From the NCBI GenBank assembly GCA_003245815.1, contig QKCD01000080.1:1-49006 (forward strand): a stretch of DNA of 49,006 bases, read 5' to 3'. The notes under the pieces were generated by a model, which worked only from the letters and a program-made list of their open reading frames with translations, did no database searches and was not told where the DNA came from. This DNA comes from Sulfuricurvum sp. Lineage in GTDB: Bacteria > Campylobacterota > Campylobacteria > Campylobacterales > Sulfurimonadaceae. The translations under genes were made by a program, and so were the position numbers. Shown piece by piece: positions 13,872-21,684 of the stretch; position 1 is the first letter of the stretch, and the number at the start of each line of letters is the position of its first letter.

Positions 13872-15788
13872 CTAGGCGTCGCTTCCGGGGGCCTCGGGCA
13901 GGTCGAAGGAGGGTTTTCCGAGGAAATAGCCCTGGGCGTAATCGATCTCCAGCTCCCGCACGGCGTTCATCTCCTCTTCGCACTCGACCTGGGCCGCGAT
14001 GGTCGTGATCCCGACCCGATTGGCGAAGTCGCGGATCATCTGGACGACGTTGTAGGTGTTGTCGTTGTGGTGGATATCGTGGATGAGGGTGCTGTCGATC
14101 TTCAGCGCGTCGATGCCGAGATCGACGAGGAAGTTGAAGTTGGCGTAGCCGCTGCCGAAATCGTCGATGGCGACGGAGCTGCCGAGCCCCTTGAGAATTT
14201 CGATCCGCTTGCGCAGGATATCGAAGTTGGTGATCTTCTCCGTTTCGAGGACTTCGAAGGTGATGTGGCGGGCACACTCCGGGCGTTCGACCAGCAGTGA
14301 GACGATCAGGGCCATGATGTCGGTGTTGAAGATGTCACGGAGGGCGAGGTTGACGTGGAGGTTGACCGGGGTGCGGGTAATGGTCTCCATCGCGCACTCG
14401 AGGACGTGGCGGGTGAGGTCGTTATAGACCTGGGTATGGGCGATGGCCCCCATGAAGCGGTCGGGGGGGACGACGGTGCCGTCGGGCTCGACGAGCCGGA
14501 CGAGCATCTCGTAACCGGCGATGTCGAGGGAGGCCCTCTCGAAGATGGGCTGGTACATGCAACGGACCCGCTGCTCCTCGAGGGCCGCGCTCACCTCCTG
14601 GATCCGCTTGCTGGTGATGCTCTGCTCGCGGTGCTCCTCCTCGAAAACCTCGATCCGGTTGCGCCCCTTGATCTTCGCCTCGTAGAGCTGCTCGTCGGCG
14701 ATCTTGATCGCCTCGTCGACATTCTTGGCGTAGCCGGGGTAGGGGTTGATGCCGATGGAGAGGGTCATGGTGACGATGTGCCCCTCCGCCTTGATCGGCA
14801 TCTTGGCGACGGCGGCCTGGATCCGGTCGGCGACGTTCTTGCACTCGAGGATGCTCTTCTGGTGCATCAGGAGCAGGAACTCCTCGCCCCCGTAGCGCAC
14901 GAAGATGTCCTCTTCGCGGATCTGGGACTTGATGCGTCCCGAGACCGCCTGCAGGACGATGTCGCCGACGTCGTGCCCGTAGAGGTCGTTGACCCGCTTG
15001 AAGTGGTCGAGGTCGACGAGCAGCAGCTGGTAGTCGTTGATGTCGATACTGCCCAGCTGCTCGAAGAGGAACTGGCGGTTGTGTATCTTCGTCAGCGGGT
15101 CGATCAGGCTCTTGCGGCGGCTGAAGTAGTAGAGGATCACCTGGATGTAGGCGGTGACGAGGATCAGGGTCATAAAGGCCGCAGTGTAGAAGTAGAGGTC
15201 GCTCAGCGGCGCGAAGAGCTCCCGGATACGGGAGTACTCCTCGTGGGCGAAGTCCGCCGCGAGGTAGGCGGCGACGCGGCCGTCGACGATGATGGGGTGG
15301 ACGTAGCTGATCCAGAGGGAGTCGAGGTCGTGCTGGACGCGGGTGCGGGTCGAGCGGGTCCGTTCGGCCTCCTCCCAGATGTCGGTCCGGGGGTCGAACT
15401 TCTGCCCGAATTCGCCCCGCTCCTCCGGGTCGGTCGCGGTGTCGAGAAGGTAGCGCAGCTTGTTGTCCCCGGGGGAGCGGTAGAGGATGTAGAGGAACTT
15501 GATGTCGTCGGTCAGGAGGATGGAGAGCTCTTTTTCGTAGTAGCCCCGCAGGGTGGGGGAGGCTTCGAGCTTGGCGATGAAATCCTTACCGGCGTCCTCA
15601 AGGAGCTGGTCGGCGAAGTTCTCGAAGAGCTGGGTCTTGCGTTTGATGCTCTCCGTGACGAGGATCTCGTTGACTTCGTTGGCGGTGACGTCGTAGCGGG
15701 TGTAGAGGTAGACGGAGACGACGGTCATGACGGAGAGGGTGACGAGCAGCAGGAAAAATGGGGTACCGTATCGGGACGTGAGTTTCAT
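13872..15788 (-). CDS. Membrane-bound GGDEF-EAL protein
   Basis: A 638-residue protein with TM helix 1 (about 10-30), a periplasmic domain (31-198), TM helix 2 (201-222), GGDEF (about 228-385) and EAL (about 405-630). The active site is GGEEF (300-304), with an RxxD inhibitory site (REED, 291-294) in the usual position, so cyclase activity and product feedback are plausible. The EAL domain has EML in place of EAL (Glu427 kept), IDDFGSGYAN, KIDSTLI and QGYFLG, so phosphodiesterase activity is also possible. It is the last gene of an operon with a periplasmic protein and a TonB-dependent receptor. Its periplasmic domain may read the periplasmic partner. Confidence 0.88.
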   Translation of the reverse strand: MKLTSRYGTPFFLLLVTLSVMTVVSVYLYTRYDVTANEVNEILVTESIKRKTQLFENFADQLLEDAGKDFIAKLEASPTLRGYYEKELSILLTDDIKFLYILYRSPGDNKLRYLLDTATDPEERGEFGQKFDPRTDIWEEAERTRSTRTRVQHDLDSLWISYVHPIIVDGRVAAYLAADFAHEEYSRIRELFAPLSDLYFYTAAFMTLILVTAYIQVILYYFSRRKSLIDPLTKIHNRQFLFEQLGSIDINDYQLLLVDLDHFKRVNDLYGHDVGDIVLQAVSGRIKSQIREEDIFVRYGGEEFLLLMHQKSILECKNVADRIQAAVAKMPIKAEGHIVTMTLSIGINPYPGYAKNVDEAIKIADEQLYEAKIKGRNRIEVFEEEHREQSITSKRIQEVSAALEEQRVRCMYQPIFERASLDIAGYEMLVRLVEPDGTVVPPDRFMGAIAHTQVYNDLTRHVLECAMETITRTPVNLHVNLALRDIFNTDIMALIVSLLVERPECARHITFEVLETEKITNFDILRKRIEILKGLGSSVAIDDFGSGYANFNFLVDLGIDALKIDSTLIHDIHHNDNTYNVVQMIRDFANRVGITTIAAQVECEEEMNAVRELEIDYAQGYFLGKPSFDLPEAPGSDA

Positions 15789-15791
15789 GGG

Positions 15792-16199
15792 CTACTCGAT
15801 ATAGGGGGTGAACTCCGCACCCAGCGTGATCCCGAGTTGCTGCAGGCGTACGGCGCTGAAAACGATGTTGGGCCGCCCCTTCTGCCAGAAGAAGGCACCG
15901 ACAATCTCCTCGTGCTTCCGGAAGAGGCGGTAGCGCGAGGCGAAGAGCGGTTTGTGCAGGCACTCTGGGGGAAGTCCCTCGAGATGTGCAGCGATGATAA
16001 TGTCCGCCGCAAGGCAGTTGTCGGTACGGCGGATGGCCGGGTTCTCCTGCAGCTCTTCGATATCGCCGTGGATATAGAAGAGCGGTGCGCTCTTGGCGGT
16101 GAGTGCCCTGGCGATGGTCGTGTAGATGCGCGTCGCCAGTTCGATATCGGAAGCGGCGAGCTGGAGACCGATCAGGAGGGGCAGGAGCAGCTTTTTCAA
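15792..16199 (-). CDS. Small periplasmic protein of the receptor / c-di-GMP operon
   Basis: A 135-residue protein with a Sec signal (MKKLLLPLLIGLQLAAS). The mature part contains DNCLAADIIIAAHLEG and ends with NIVFSAVRLQQLGITL. The pattern resembles the end of small periplasmic substrate-binding folds, but I cannot name a family. Its ATG overlaps the stop of the receptor gene by four bases, and the GGDEF-EAL gene follows three bases later, so the three products are co-translated. A signal carrier between the outer-membrane receptor and the inner-membrane sensor is a reasonable guess. Confidence 0.6.
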   Translation of the reverse strand: MKKLLLPLLIGLQLAASDIELATRIYTTIARALTAKSAPLFYIHGDIEELQENPAIRRTDNCLAADIIIAAHLEGLPPECLHKPLFASRYRLFRKHEEIVGAFFWQKGRPNIVFSAVRLQQLGITLGAEFTPYIE

Positions 16200-18142
16200 A
16201 ACAGGTACTCCAGTCCGACCCAGATGCGGCGCTCCACCGTCGGCACCTGCAGGTAGGAGTCCGCGGGGAAGTCGTCGTCATAGAGGTAGCGCCACTCCAT
16301 CCCCCGGTCGAAGAGGTTCTCCCCCTTGAGGTCGATGCTGAGGTCGTCGGTCATATGCACGCGCAGGGCGGCGGTGTAGTCGTAGCTCGTCCGTTCCGTG
16401 GGGTCGCCGTCGCGGACGAGCAACTCGTTGAAGAGATCGACGTTTCCGAACGTGTTGTAGAGGCGGAGCATCCCGCCGACGTAGCGGCGGGAAGTGTCGC
16501 TCGTCTGCGGGTCTTGGAGTCCGACCCGGAAGGCCGACAGCTCCACCTTATCGCGTTCGCGGAAACGGAAGGTCAGTTCCAGGCTCTGGTCGTTCCGGTT
16601 GATCGTCCCGTCGCGGTTGCGGAGGGCGGTCAGGGTGTCCAGAGGGTTTGTGAAGAGGTCGACGTACTCATCCAGGTAGGGGAAGGCCTTATGCCGGGAG
16701 AAGCCCAAAAGCAGCCGCGCCGATCCCCACTGCCAGTCGTAGGCGAACTCCTGGGTGAAGGCGTTGCTGCTCATCGGTTTGAGGTCCGGGTTCCCCTGGA
16801 AGCTCTGCATCATCATGTAGAGTTCGGGGGGGAACTCCTGGTGGGCGAGGAATGTCTTGGCGTACCACGCCTCGGACGTGTAGATGTAGCCGGCACGGAT
16901 CTGCAGCGGCGTGGTGTCCTCGAAGGTATCGTTGTTGATGGTGTAGTGCTGCTGCATCAGCGAGAGGGTGAGCATGTGTTGGTCGTTCAGGGCGTAATCG
17001 TCCTGGAGGTAGGCGGAGTAGATATCCTGGCGGCTGAAGAAACGGGTCTCGTCGAAGAAGGCCTGGAGGGTGATGTCGTTGTCGTCGAGGGCGAACTTCT
17101 GCAGGCTCAGACGCTTCTGGCGGAACTGCAGCCCGGCGATCAGGGTGTGGTCCCCCAGGTACCAGTGGTGCTTGAGGTGCATCGTCAGCGTCGCTTCGTC
17201 GTTGATCTGCTCCATGCTGCTGTAGGCCGTCAGCAGCGGGATGCCCAGCAGGACGAGCCACGGTTCGCTGTAGCGGTGCACGAAGCGGTTGGAGGCCCAG
17301 GCGTAGTCGAGGTCGAAGGTCAGCGCGCGGTCGAGGAAATCGCCGTGGTAGGAGGCAGAGTAGTAGTCGGTCTCCCCCTGCGCCTCGTAGGGTGCCCCGG
17401 CGTTGGCGGCAAACCCGAGGAACTCGTCGCCCTCCTGGTTGAGCCCGAAGAGTTCGAGACGGTGGTGGTCGCTCTTGAGCGAAGCGAAGAAACTCTGCTT
17501 CTCCTTGTCCCGGGAGACATCGTTTCCTTCGATCGGGTAGTGCGTGCGCTGGTCTTCGTACCGCCCGGCGTAGAGGAAAAAGGAGAGATTCCCGACGGAT
17601 TCGGTGTAGTAGGCGTTCGTGGCATAGGCACCGTTTTCCGTGGCGCCGGAGTACTTGAGGCGTCCCCCGCGGTCATGTTCGACGTCCTTGCTGTAGAGCC
17701 GTACGATGACCGCCGCCGGCTCGATGCCGATCTCGAAGCTGGGGAACCCCTGGTAGATCTCGACGTGGTCGACGAAGTCGAGCTCCATGTCGCCGAACCA
17801 GATCGTGCCGCTGCCGAAGGTCGCCGAAATGAGTTCGGTATTGTTGAGGTAGATCCGGATCGGCATGCTGTTGTACATGATCGGATCCTGGTTGAGGATG
17901 TCGGGGTGGCCGGAGCGGTTTTCGACGTAGCGGTAGAAGCGTAGCGCGTTGAAGAGGTCCTTCAGGGTCCGCGCCTGCATCCGTTCCAGGTCGTCCCGGG
18001 TATAGACGACCAGGTTGCCCGCACTCTCTTTCTTGGTTTTGTTGGAGAGATCCGAAGCCAGTTCGTAGGCTTTGAGAAGTGCCCCGAGCTCCTGGGCAGA
18101 GAGCTGTACCCAGAGCAGGGCGACGAGAAAGAGCAGACGCAT
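16196..18142 (-). CDS. TonB-dependent receptor-like outer-membrane protein
   Basis: A 648-residue protein with a signal peptide (about 1-17), a plug domain (about 43-150: NLVVYTRDDLERM, MPIRIYLNN, DHVEIYQGFPSFE) and a beta-barrel rich in alternating aromatic residues. It ends in ENLF...GLEYLF with the C-terminal phenylalanine used for barrel assembly. A GTG directly before the chosen ATG is possible, but AAGG is better spaced for the ATG. Receptors of this family take up chelated metals, vitamins or sugars with TonB energy; the substrate is unknown. No TonB-box, transporter or siderophore gene is adjacent. Instead it starts a c-di-GMP operon, so a sensory role is likely. Confidence 0.82.
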   Translation of the reverse strand: MRLLFLVALLWVQLSAQELGALLKAYELASDLSNKTKKESAGNLVVYTRDDLERMQARTLKDLFNALRFYRYVENRSGHPDILNQDPIMYNSMPIRIYLNNTELISATFGSGTIWFGDMELDFVDHVEIYQGFPSFEIGIEPAAVIVRLYSKDVEHDRGGRLKYSGATENGAYATNAYYTESVGNLSFFLYAGRYEDQRTHYPIEGNDVSRDKEKQSFFASLKSDHHRLELFGLNQEGDEFLGFAANAGAPYEAQGETDYYSASYHGDFLDRALTFDLDYAWASNRFVHRYSEPWLVLLGIPLLTAYSSMEQINDEATLTMHLKHHWYLGDHTLIAGLQFRQKRLSLQKFALDDNDITLQAFFDETRFFSRQDIYSAYLQDDYALNDQHMLTLSLMQQHYTINNDTFEDTTPLQIRAGYIYTSEAWYAKTFLAHQEFPPELYMMMQSFQGNPDLKPMSSNAFTQEFAYDWQWGSARLLLGFSRHKAFPYLDEYVDLFTNPLDTLTALRNRDGTINRNDQSLELTFRFRERDKVELSAFRVGLQDPQTSDTSRRYVGGMLRLYNTFGNVDLFNELLVRDGDPTERTSYDYTAALRVHMTDDLSIDLKGENLFDRGMEWRYLYDDDFPADSYLQVPTVERRIWVGLEYLF

Positions 18143-18344
18143 CACACACCTTTTTGACCGATCACCGTCGTATCACACGCAAGTTGTTGATAACTATTCT
18201 AGTTGGTATTACTTTATAGAAGGTTAAAATCTGCCGCGAGGGCGGTTGTGGTGAAGGAATTGTTATAACAAAACGTAAACCGGCAGACGTGGTCGGAGCG
18301 GGGTTCTGTGAAGATGCGGCGGCGATACCGCCGCGAAGAGAGAT
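18143..18344. other. Intergenic region, receptor operon promoter area
   Basis: This stretch lies between two minus-strand genes and is AT-rich near 18190-18260. Candidate minus-strand -10 boxes occur in the TATAAAG-like sequence near 18215, but none has a good -35 box. No RNA gene or standard terminator was seen. Confidence 0.3.
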
Positions 18345-18818
18345 CTAGAGAAGCTTTCTCAGGGCGTCGGCAATCCCGACGTGGAGGTTGTAGTGGGTGA
18401 TGGGGAAGTCGGCGAACTCGTTGCGGAGATCGACGCTGTAGCTGCTGAGGTAGCTGCCGAGCTGTTCCAGGTCGACGGAACGGTAGGCGGCGGCGCTCCC
18501 GGCGTCGTGGCGGGTACGCTCGAGCCGTCCGCTCTGGTTGCTGCGCTGGAGGGTAAAGGCGAGATGCCGGAGGGAGACGAGGTCGCACCAGCGCAGCATC
18601 AGTTCGGGGGTCAGCTCCGTCTCGGGTTTCCCCTCGGGGGTAAAGAGCAGTCTCTGGTCGCGCAGCGGCAGCAGCACGGAGAGCAGGGTCCGGACGAGGG
18701 GTGTCACCTTGACCCTCCAGAAGGGGGATTCGTCGCTGCGCTGCAGCGCGGCTTCCAGGGCGGCAACGATGGTATCGGCGTCGCCGCTCTGCAGCAGCTG
18801 TGCCATGGTGCGGATCAT
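18345..18818 (-). CDS. Conserved hypothetical protein
   Basis: A 157-residue soluble, helix-rich protein with AAGGAG before the ATG. It has leucine-rich stretches (VRTLLSVLLPLRD) and a charged centre, without signal peptide, membrane segment or known motif. It lies upstream of the receptor operon in the same direction but is separated from it by about 200 bases, and is divergent from the DUF445 gene. Function unknown. Confidence 0.55.
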   Translation of the reverse strand: MIRTMAQLLQSGDADTIVAALEAALQRSDESPFWRVKVTPLVRTLLSVLLPLRDQRLLFTPEGKPETELTPELMLRWCDLVSLRHLAFTLQRSNQSGRLERTRHDAGSAAAYRSVDLEQLGSYLSSYSVDLRNEFADFPITHYNLHVGIADALRKLL

Positions 18819-18877
18819 GGTGCTCCTTCGGTATCGGGAATCGTCCCGTTATTGCGCTGCAAATGTAGCGGGTTTAG

Positions 18878-18883
18878 TATAAT
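18878..18883 (+). promoter_or_regulatory. -10 box (TATAAT) of the DUF445 gene
   Basis: A perfect TATAAT lies 36 bases before the ATG at 18920. TTGCGC (18852-18857) is 20 bases upstream, which is too far for a normal -35 box, so the -10 box alone is supported. Confidence 0.45.
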
Positions 18884-18919
18884 GGCGACGTTAAACCTTG
18901 CAGCTAGAGGGAGATCTTG

Positions 18920-19630
18920 ATGTACCTGTCCAAAAGTACGCTTACGAACCTTGTCGCCGTGTTGCTGGTGGCAGCCGGGTTCGCCGCCGGGGAACCGCTG
19001 GCGCAGCCGCTGCTCTTTACGGGCCTCTTCGCCCTGTCTGGGGCGGTAACCAACAGCCTGGCGATCCACATGCTCTTCGAAAAGGTCCCCTTCCTCTACG
19101 GATCGGGGGTCATTCCCGCCCGTTTCGAAGCCTTCAAAGGGGCGATCAAGACGCTGATGATGCAGGAGTTCTTTACCAAGGAGCGGCTTGACGCCTTCTT
19201 CGCGGAGGAGGAGCGCAAGATCGACCTGGCCCCCATCATCGAGGCGACGGACTTCTCCCCCGCCTACGATGCCCTGACGAAAACGGTGATGGAGTCCTCT
19301 TTCGGCGGGATGCTGGGGATGTTCGGCGGGGAACGGGCGCTGGAGGGGCTTCGGGAGCCCTTCAGCGCCAAGCTGAAGAAGGCGGTGCTGCATATCGCCG
19401 GTACGGAGGCCTTTAACGAGCAGGTGCGGCGTCACCTCACGGCGTCGCCCCTGAGCGACGACATGATGGCGTCGATCGAGGGGGTGATCGACGCCCGGCT
19501 TCAGGCGTTAACGCCCGAGCTCGTCAAGGAGATGATCCAGCGCCTCATACGAGAGCACCTTGGATGGCTCGTCGTCTGGGGCGGTGTTTTCGGCGGTGCC
19601 ATCGGCCTGCTCAGTGCCCTGCTGCTCTAG
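18920..19630 (+). CDS. DUF445 family membrane protein
   Basis: A 236-residue protein. It has hydrophobic helices at about 9-28 and 30-52, carrying the family's ALSGAVTNSLAIHMLFEKVPFLYGSG and IPARFEAFKG, a long soluble helical middle, and a final membrane helix (WLVVWGGVFGGAIGLLSALL). This is the usual DUF445 layout. AGGGAG precedes the ATG; a TTG one codon earlier is less likely. Its last 123 bases overlap the 3' end of the gene on the other strand. Function of the family is not established. Confidence 0.85.
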   Translation: MYLSKSTLTNLVAVLLVAAGFAAGEPLAQPLLFTGLFALSGAVTNSLAIHMLFEKVPFLYGSGVIPARFEAFKGAIKTLMMQEFFTKERLDAFFAEEERKIDLAPIIEATDFSPAYDALTKTVMESSFGGMLGMFGGERALEGLREPFSAKLKKAVLHIAGTEAFNEQVRRHLTASPLSDDMMASIEGVIDARLQALTPELVKEMIQRLIREHLGWLVVWGGVFGGAIGLLSALLL

Positions 19631-20011
19631 CGGTTCGAGCAGGGCGGCGAACCAGCGCCCGTCGTAGTAGACCTGCAGCATCCGCGCTTCGTAGTAGCGG
19701 TAGCCGCTGAAGGTGATGCGGTGGGCGCCGGGCGCGACCTCTTCGGAGTATTCGGTCAGCACCGTGTAGACCGGGTGCGCTTCGAGGGTGGCGAGGCGGA
19801 CGTTGAAGTGACGGTGGTTGTAGCCCTCCCCCTCGTACTGGAGGGTGATCGTCGCACTGTCGCGGCGGATATGCGGCAGCGCCGTCGCGGCTTCGGAAGA
19901 GATTGTGGGGGAGGCCACTTTCACCAGGGCCGTTTTCTGCGTGCCGTCGATGAGGAACACCTCCTCGCCGAAGAGCATGACGGCGAGGAGGCTCAGCAGC
20001 AACGCCCTCAT
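19508..20011 (-). CDS. Hypothetical periplasmic protein
   Basis: A 167-residue protein with a short Sec signal (MRALLLSLLAVMLFGEE), a beta-rich body (TITLQYEGEGYNHRHFNVRL, HRITFSGYRYYEAR) and an acidic, low-complexity tail (QQGTEQADGTAENTAPDDEPS). Its start overlaps the stop of the S4-domain gene by four bases, so it is translationally coupled. The tail-coding part overlaps the end of the DUF445 gene by 123 bases on the opposite strand. A truncated tail could be tolerated. No family recognised. Confidence 0.6.
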   Translation of the reverse strand: MRALLLSLLAVMLFGEEVFLIDGTQKTALVKVASPTISSEAATALPHIRRDSATITLQYEGEGYNHRHFNVRLATLEAHPVYTVLTEYSEEVAPGAHRITFSGYRYYEARMLQVYYDGRWFAALLEPLEQQGTEQADGTAENTAPDDEPSKVLSYEALDHLLDELGR

Positions 20012-20217
20012 CCGAGGACCTCGATGCTTACCTCGTCGCCGATGGTGATGATTTCCCCGGCGCGGATCTTGGCGCGCTTGCGGGTCTCCACCTCGCCGTT
20101 GCGCCGCACGAATCCGTGCTCGATCAGCTGTTTCGCCTCGCCCCCGCTGTCGACGAGGTCGAGGATCTTGATCAGTTTGTAGAGTTCGATGAACGTATCG
20201 TTCAGGGTGTAGGTCAT
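20008..20217 (-). CDS. S4-domain RNA-binding protein (YbcJ-like)
   Basis: A 69-residue protein consisting of one S4 domain: LIKILDLVDSGGEAKQLIEHG, then FVRRNGEVETRKRAKIRAGEII. This matches the stand-alone S4 proteins of the YbcJ/RlbA type that bind structured RNA, probably ribosomal. The ATG at 20217 has AAAGGA upstream; an in-frame ATG at 20235 lacks a ribosome site. It overlaps the following gene by four bases. Confidence 0.85.
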   Translation of the reverse strand: MTYTLNDTFIELYKLIKILDLVDSGGEAKQLIEHGFVRRNGEVETRKRAKIRAGEIITIGDEVSIEVLG

Positions 20218-20269
20218 GGAATTCCTTTGCGACATTGTAACGCTTGGTGTGTTAAAATTGGCGCATTCC

Positions 20270-20288
20270 GAAAGGCGACCGGCCTTTC
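20270..20288 (+). promoter_or_regulatory. Hairpin in the 5' leader of the cytochrome b gene
   Basis: GAAAGGC (20270-20276) and GCCTTTC (20282-20288) are perfect 7-base arms around a 5-base loop. The hairpin ends four bases before the AAGGAG ribosome site of the gene at 20304. A TAAAAT -10 box at 20253-20258 would place the hairpin at the 5' end of the mRNA, where it could protect the message or modulate initiation. Confidence 0.38.
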
Positions 20289-20303
20289 AATAAGGAGCAG
20301 TTA

Positions 20304-20861
20304 ATGAAAAATTATTCGTTGCAGTTGCGCATCTGGCACTGGCTGCACGCCGTGACGGTATTGGGACTTCTGGGGACATTCTTCCTGCGCAAAACCTTCC
20401 TGAGCTGGCGGGCCAACGCCGAGATCCTGACGGCGAAACTGGCCGACTTCGACATCGTCGTGACGGCGAAGCAGGCGGCGGCCCTGGCCAAGGCGGTGCG
20501 TGCGCCGATGTGGGAGTGGCACATCATCCTCGGCTTCGTCTTCGCGGCGCTGGTGCTGTGGCGGCTGGTGATGATCGTACGCGAAGGGTTCGGCTGCGAG
20601 GCGGAGACGACCCACATGCAGTGGGTCTGCCGGGGGTACAAGGTGCTTTATGCCGTTCTCACCTTCATGGCGGTCAGCGGCATCGTCATCTACCTCTACC
20701 AGGATATCGGTTTGGCCAAGGAGACGGCCGGTGAGATCAAGGAGCTGCACGAGATCATGGCATGGGGCGTCGTCGCTTTTACGGTGCTGCATATCGTCGG
20801 AGTCTTCGTCGCCGACAACCGCGACCAGAAAGGCATCATCTCGAAAATGGTATCGGGGTGA
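20304..20861 (+). CDS. Cytochrome b561 / b-type hydrogenase-cytochrome-like membrane protein
   Basis: A 185-residue protein with four predicted membrane helices. Histidines at 12, 15, 73, 149 and 163 (RIWHWLHAV, WEWHIILGF, KELHEIMAW, VLHIVGV) provide the axial ligands for two b-type haems, as in the cytochrome_B_N / HyaC family. It probably passes electrons between quinone and a periplasmic or membrane partner; the partner is not encoded nearby. AAGGAG precedes the ATG. The next gene encodes an exported EF-hand protein and starts 67 bases downstream with its own ribosome site. Confidence 0.82.
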   Translation: MKNYSLQLRIWHWLHAVTVLGLLGTFFLRKTFLSWRANAEILTAKLADFDIVVTAKQAAALAKAVRAPMWEWHIILGFVFAALVLWRLVMIVREGFGCEAETTHMQWVCRGYKVLYAVLTFMAVSGIVIYLYQDIGLAKETAGEIKELHEIMAWGVVAFTVLHIVGVFVADNRDQKGIISKMVSG

Positions 20862-20928
20862 GCGCTTAATACTCGGCTAACACTTCCGTGCCATAATGAC
20901 GCTATCAACGATCAACAAGGAGTCTACG

Positions 20929-21318
20929 ATGAAAACGCTCGATAAACATTCCGCTCTGAGTCTTCTGGCACTGCTGATGCTCGCCGCGTTGCCGGCGGCC
21001 GCCGGGGATCTTCCCGCCCGCGGCCCGATCCCGTTCGAAAGCTATGACCAAAACGGCGACAACGCGATCAGCCAGGAGGAGTTCGAGAACGTCCGTGCCG
21101 AACGGATGCAGCAGCGCGCCGAGTCGGGCTACCCGATGCGCGGTGCGGCCAATGCGCCGCTGTTCGGGGAGTTTGACGGTGACGGTGACGGCAAGCTGAC
21201 CCGCGAAGAGCTGCGGGCCGGTCAGCTCAAGCAGATGCAGGAACGCCGCGGCATGAGACCCGGCGGCGGTATGGGGCCCGGCGGTGGCATGGGCGGGGGT
21301 ATGGGCGGCGGCCGCTAG
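20929..21318 (+). CDS. Exported EF-hand protein with a Gly/Met-rich tail
   Basis: CAAGGAG lies seven bases before this ATG, so the frame opening at 20896 is rejected; the product is 129 residues. It has a signal peptide (about 1-26, cleavage after PAAAG or AAA). Two calcium loops follow: DQNGDNAISQEEF (40-52) and DGDGDGKLTREEL (83-95). Both have the alternating acidic pattern and final Glu. The C terminus is a Gly-Met repeat (MGPGGGMGGGMGGGR). It is probably periplasmic and binds Ca2+; the Met-rich tail could bind a soft metal, but this is speculative. Its partner is unknown. Confidence 0.8.
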   Translation: MKTLDKHSALSLLALLMLAALPAAAGDLPARGPIPFESYDQNGDNAISQEEFENVRAERMQQRAESGYPMRGAANAPLFGEFDGDGDGKLTREELRAGQLKQMQERRGMRPGGGMGPGGGMGGGMGGGR

Positions 21319-21325
21319 GCCCCCT

Positions 21326-21595
21326 TTACCAGGTGTCGCAGGGCGGGCGCGGGTTGGCCGGGCGCGCCGTGTTGACCCGAAGCGTCTTCCCCCCGAAACT
21401 GCTGTTGGCCAGTGCGGCGATCGCCCGTGCTGCCTCCTCCTCCGAAGCCATCTCCACGAAGCCGAATCCCCGCGATTTTCCCGACAACGGGTCATGGACC
21501 AGACGTACCGAAACGACCGCTCCGAATGGGGTGAAGAGTGCCGCCGTCTCCGCTTCCGTCACGGCGGCGGGGAGGTTCCCGATATAGATCTGCAT
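21326..21595 (-). CDS. RRM-type RNA-binding protein
   Basis: The start at 21595 has GGAGG upstream; the open frame extends to 21676 without support. The 89-residue protein is one RNA-recognition motif. RNP2 is IYIGNL (3-8) and RNP1 is SRGFGFVEM (about 41-49), both with the aromatic residues that stack on RNA bases. Such short RRM proteins are common in Campylobacterota and cyanobacteria and may act in RNA folding or cold adaptation. It converges on the EF-hand gene with a 7-base gap. Confidence 0.9.
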   Translation of the reverse strand: MQIYIGNLPAAVTEAETAALFTPFGAVVSVRLVHDPLSGKSRGFGFVEMASEEEAARAIAALANSSFGGKTLRVNTARPANPRPPCDTW

Positions 21596-21671
21596 GGCGC
21601 CTCCGGTCTGCGGGATGTATGGGGATCGATTGTAACATAAACCGTGTTGCTTTGTGGACGGATTTACGTGG

Positions 21672-21677
21672 TACAAT
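21672..21677 (+). promoter_or_regulatory. -10 box (TACAAT) seven bases before the pta start codon
   Basis: GTGGTACAAT-N7-ATG, the same layout as before pepP. Transcription from this box would give a leaderless pta-ackA mRNA. No clear -35 box is present. Confidence 0.5.
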
Positions 21678-21684
21678 GCCCCTT

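Noticed and set aside
14355-16256. 633-codon + strand ORF opposite the GGDEF-EAL gene
   Set aside because: Antisense frame of GGDEF/EAL codons, with Leu/Val/Asp-rich filler composition and no domain.
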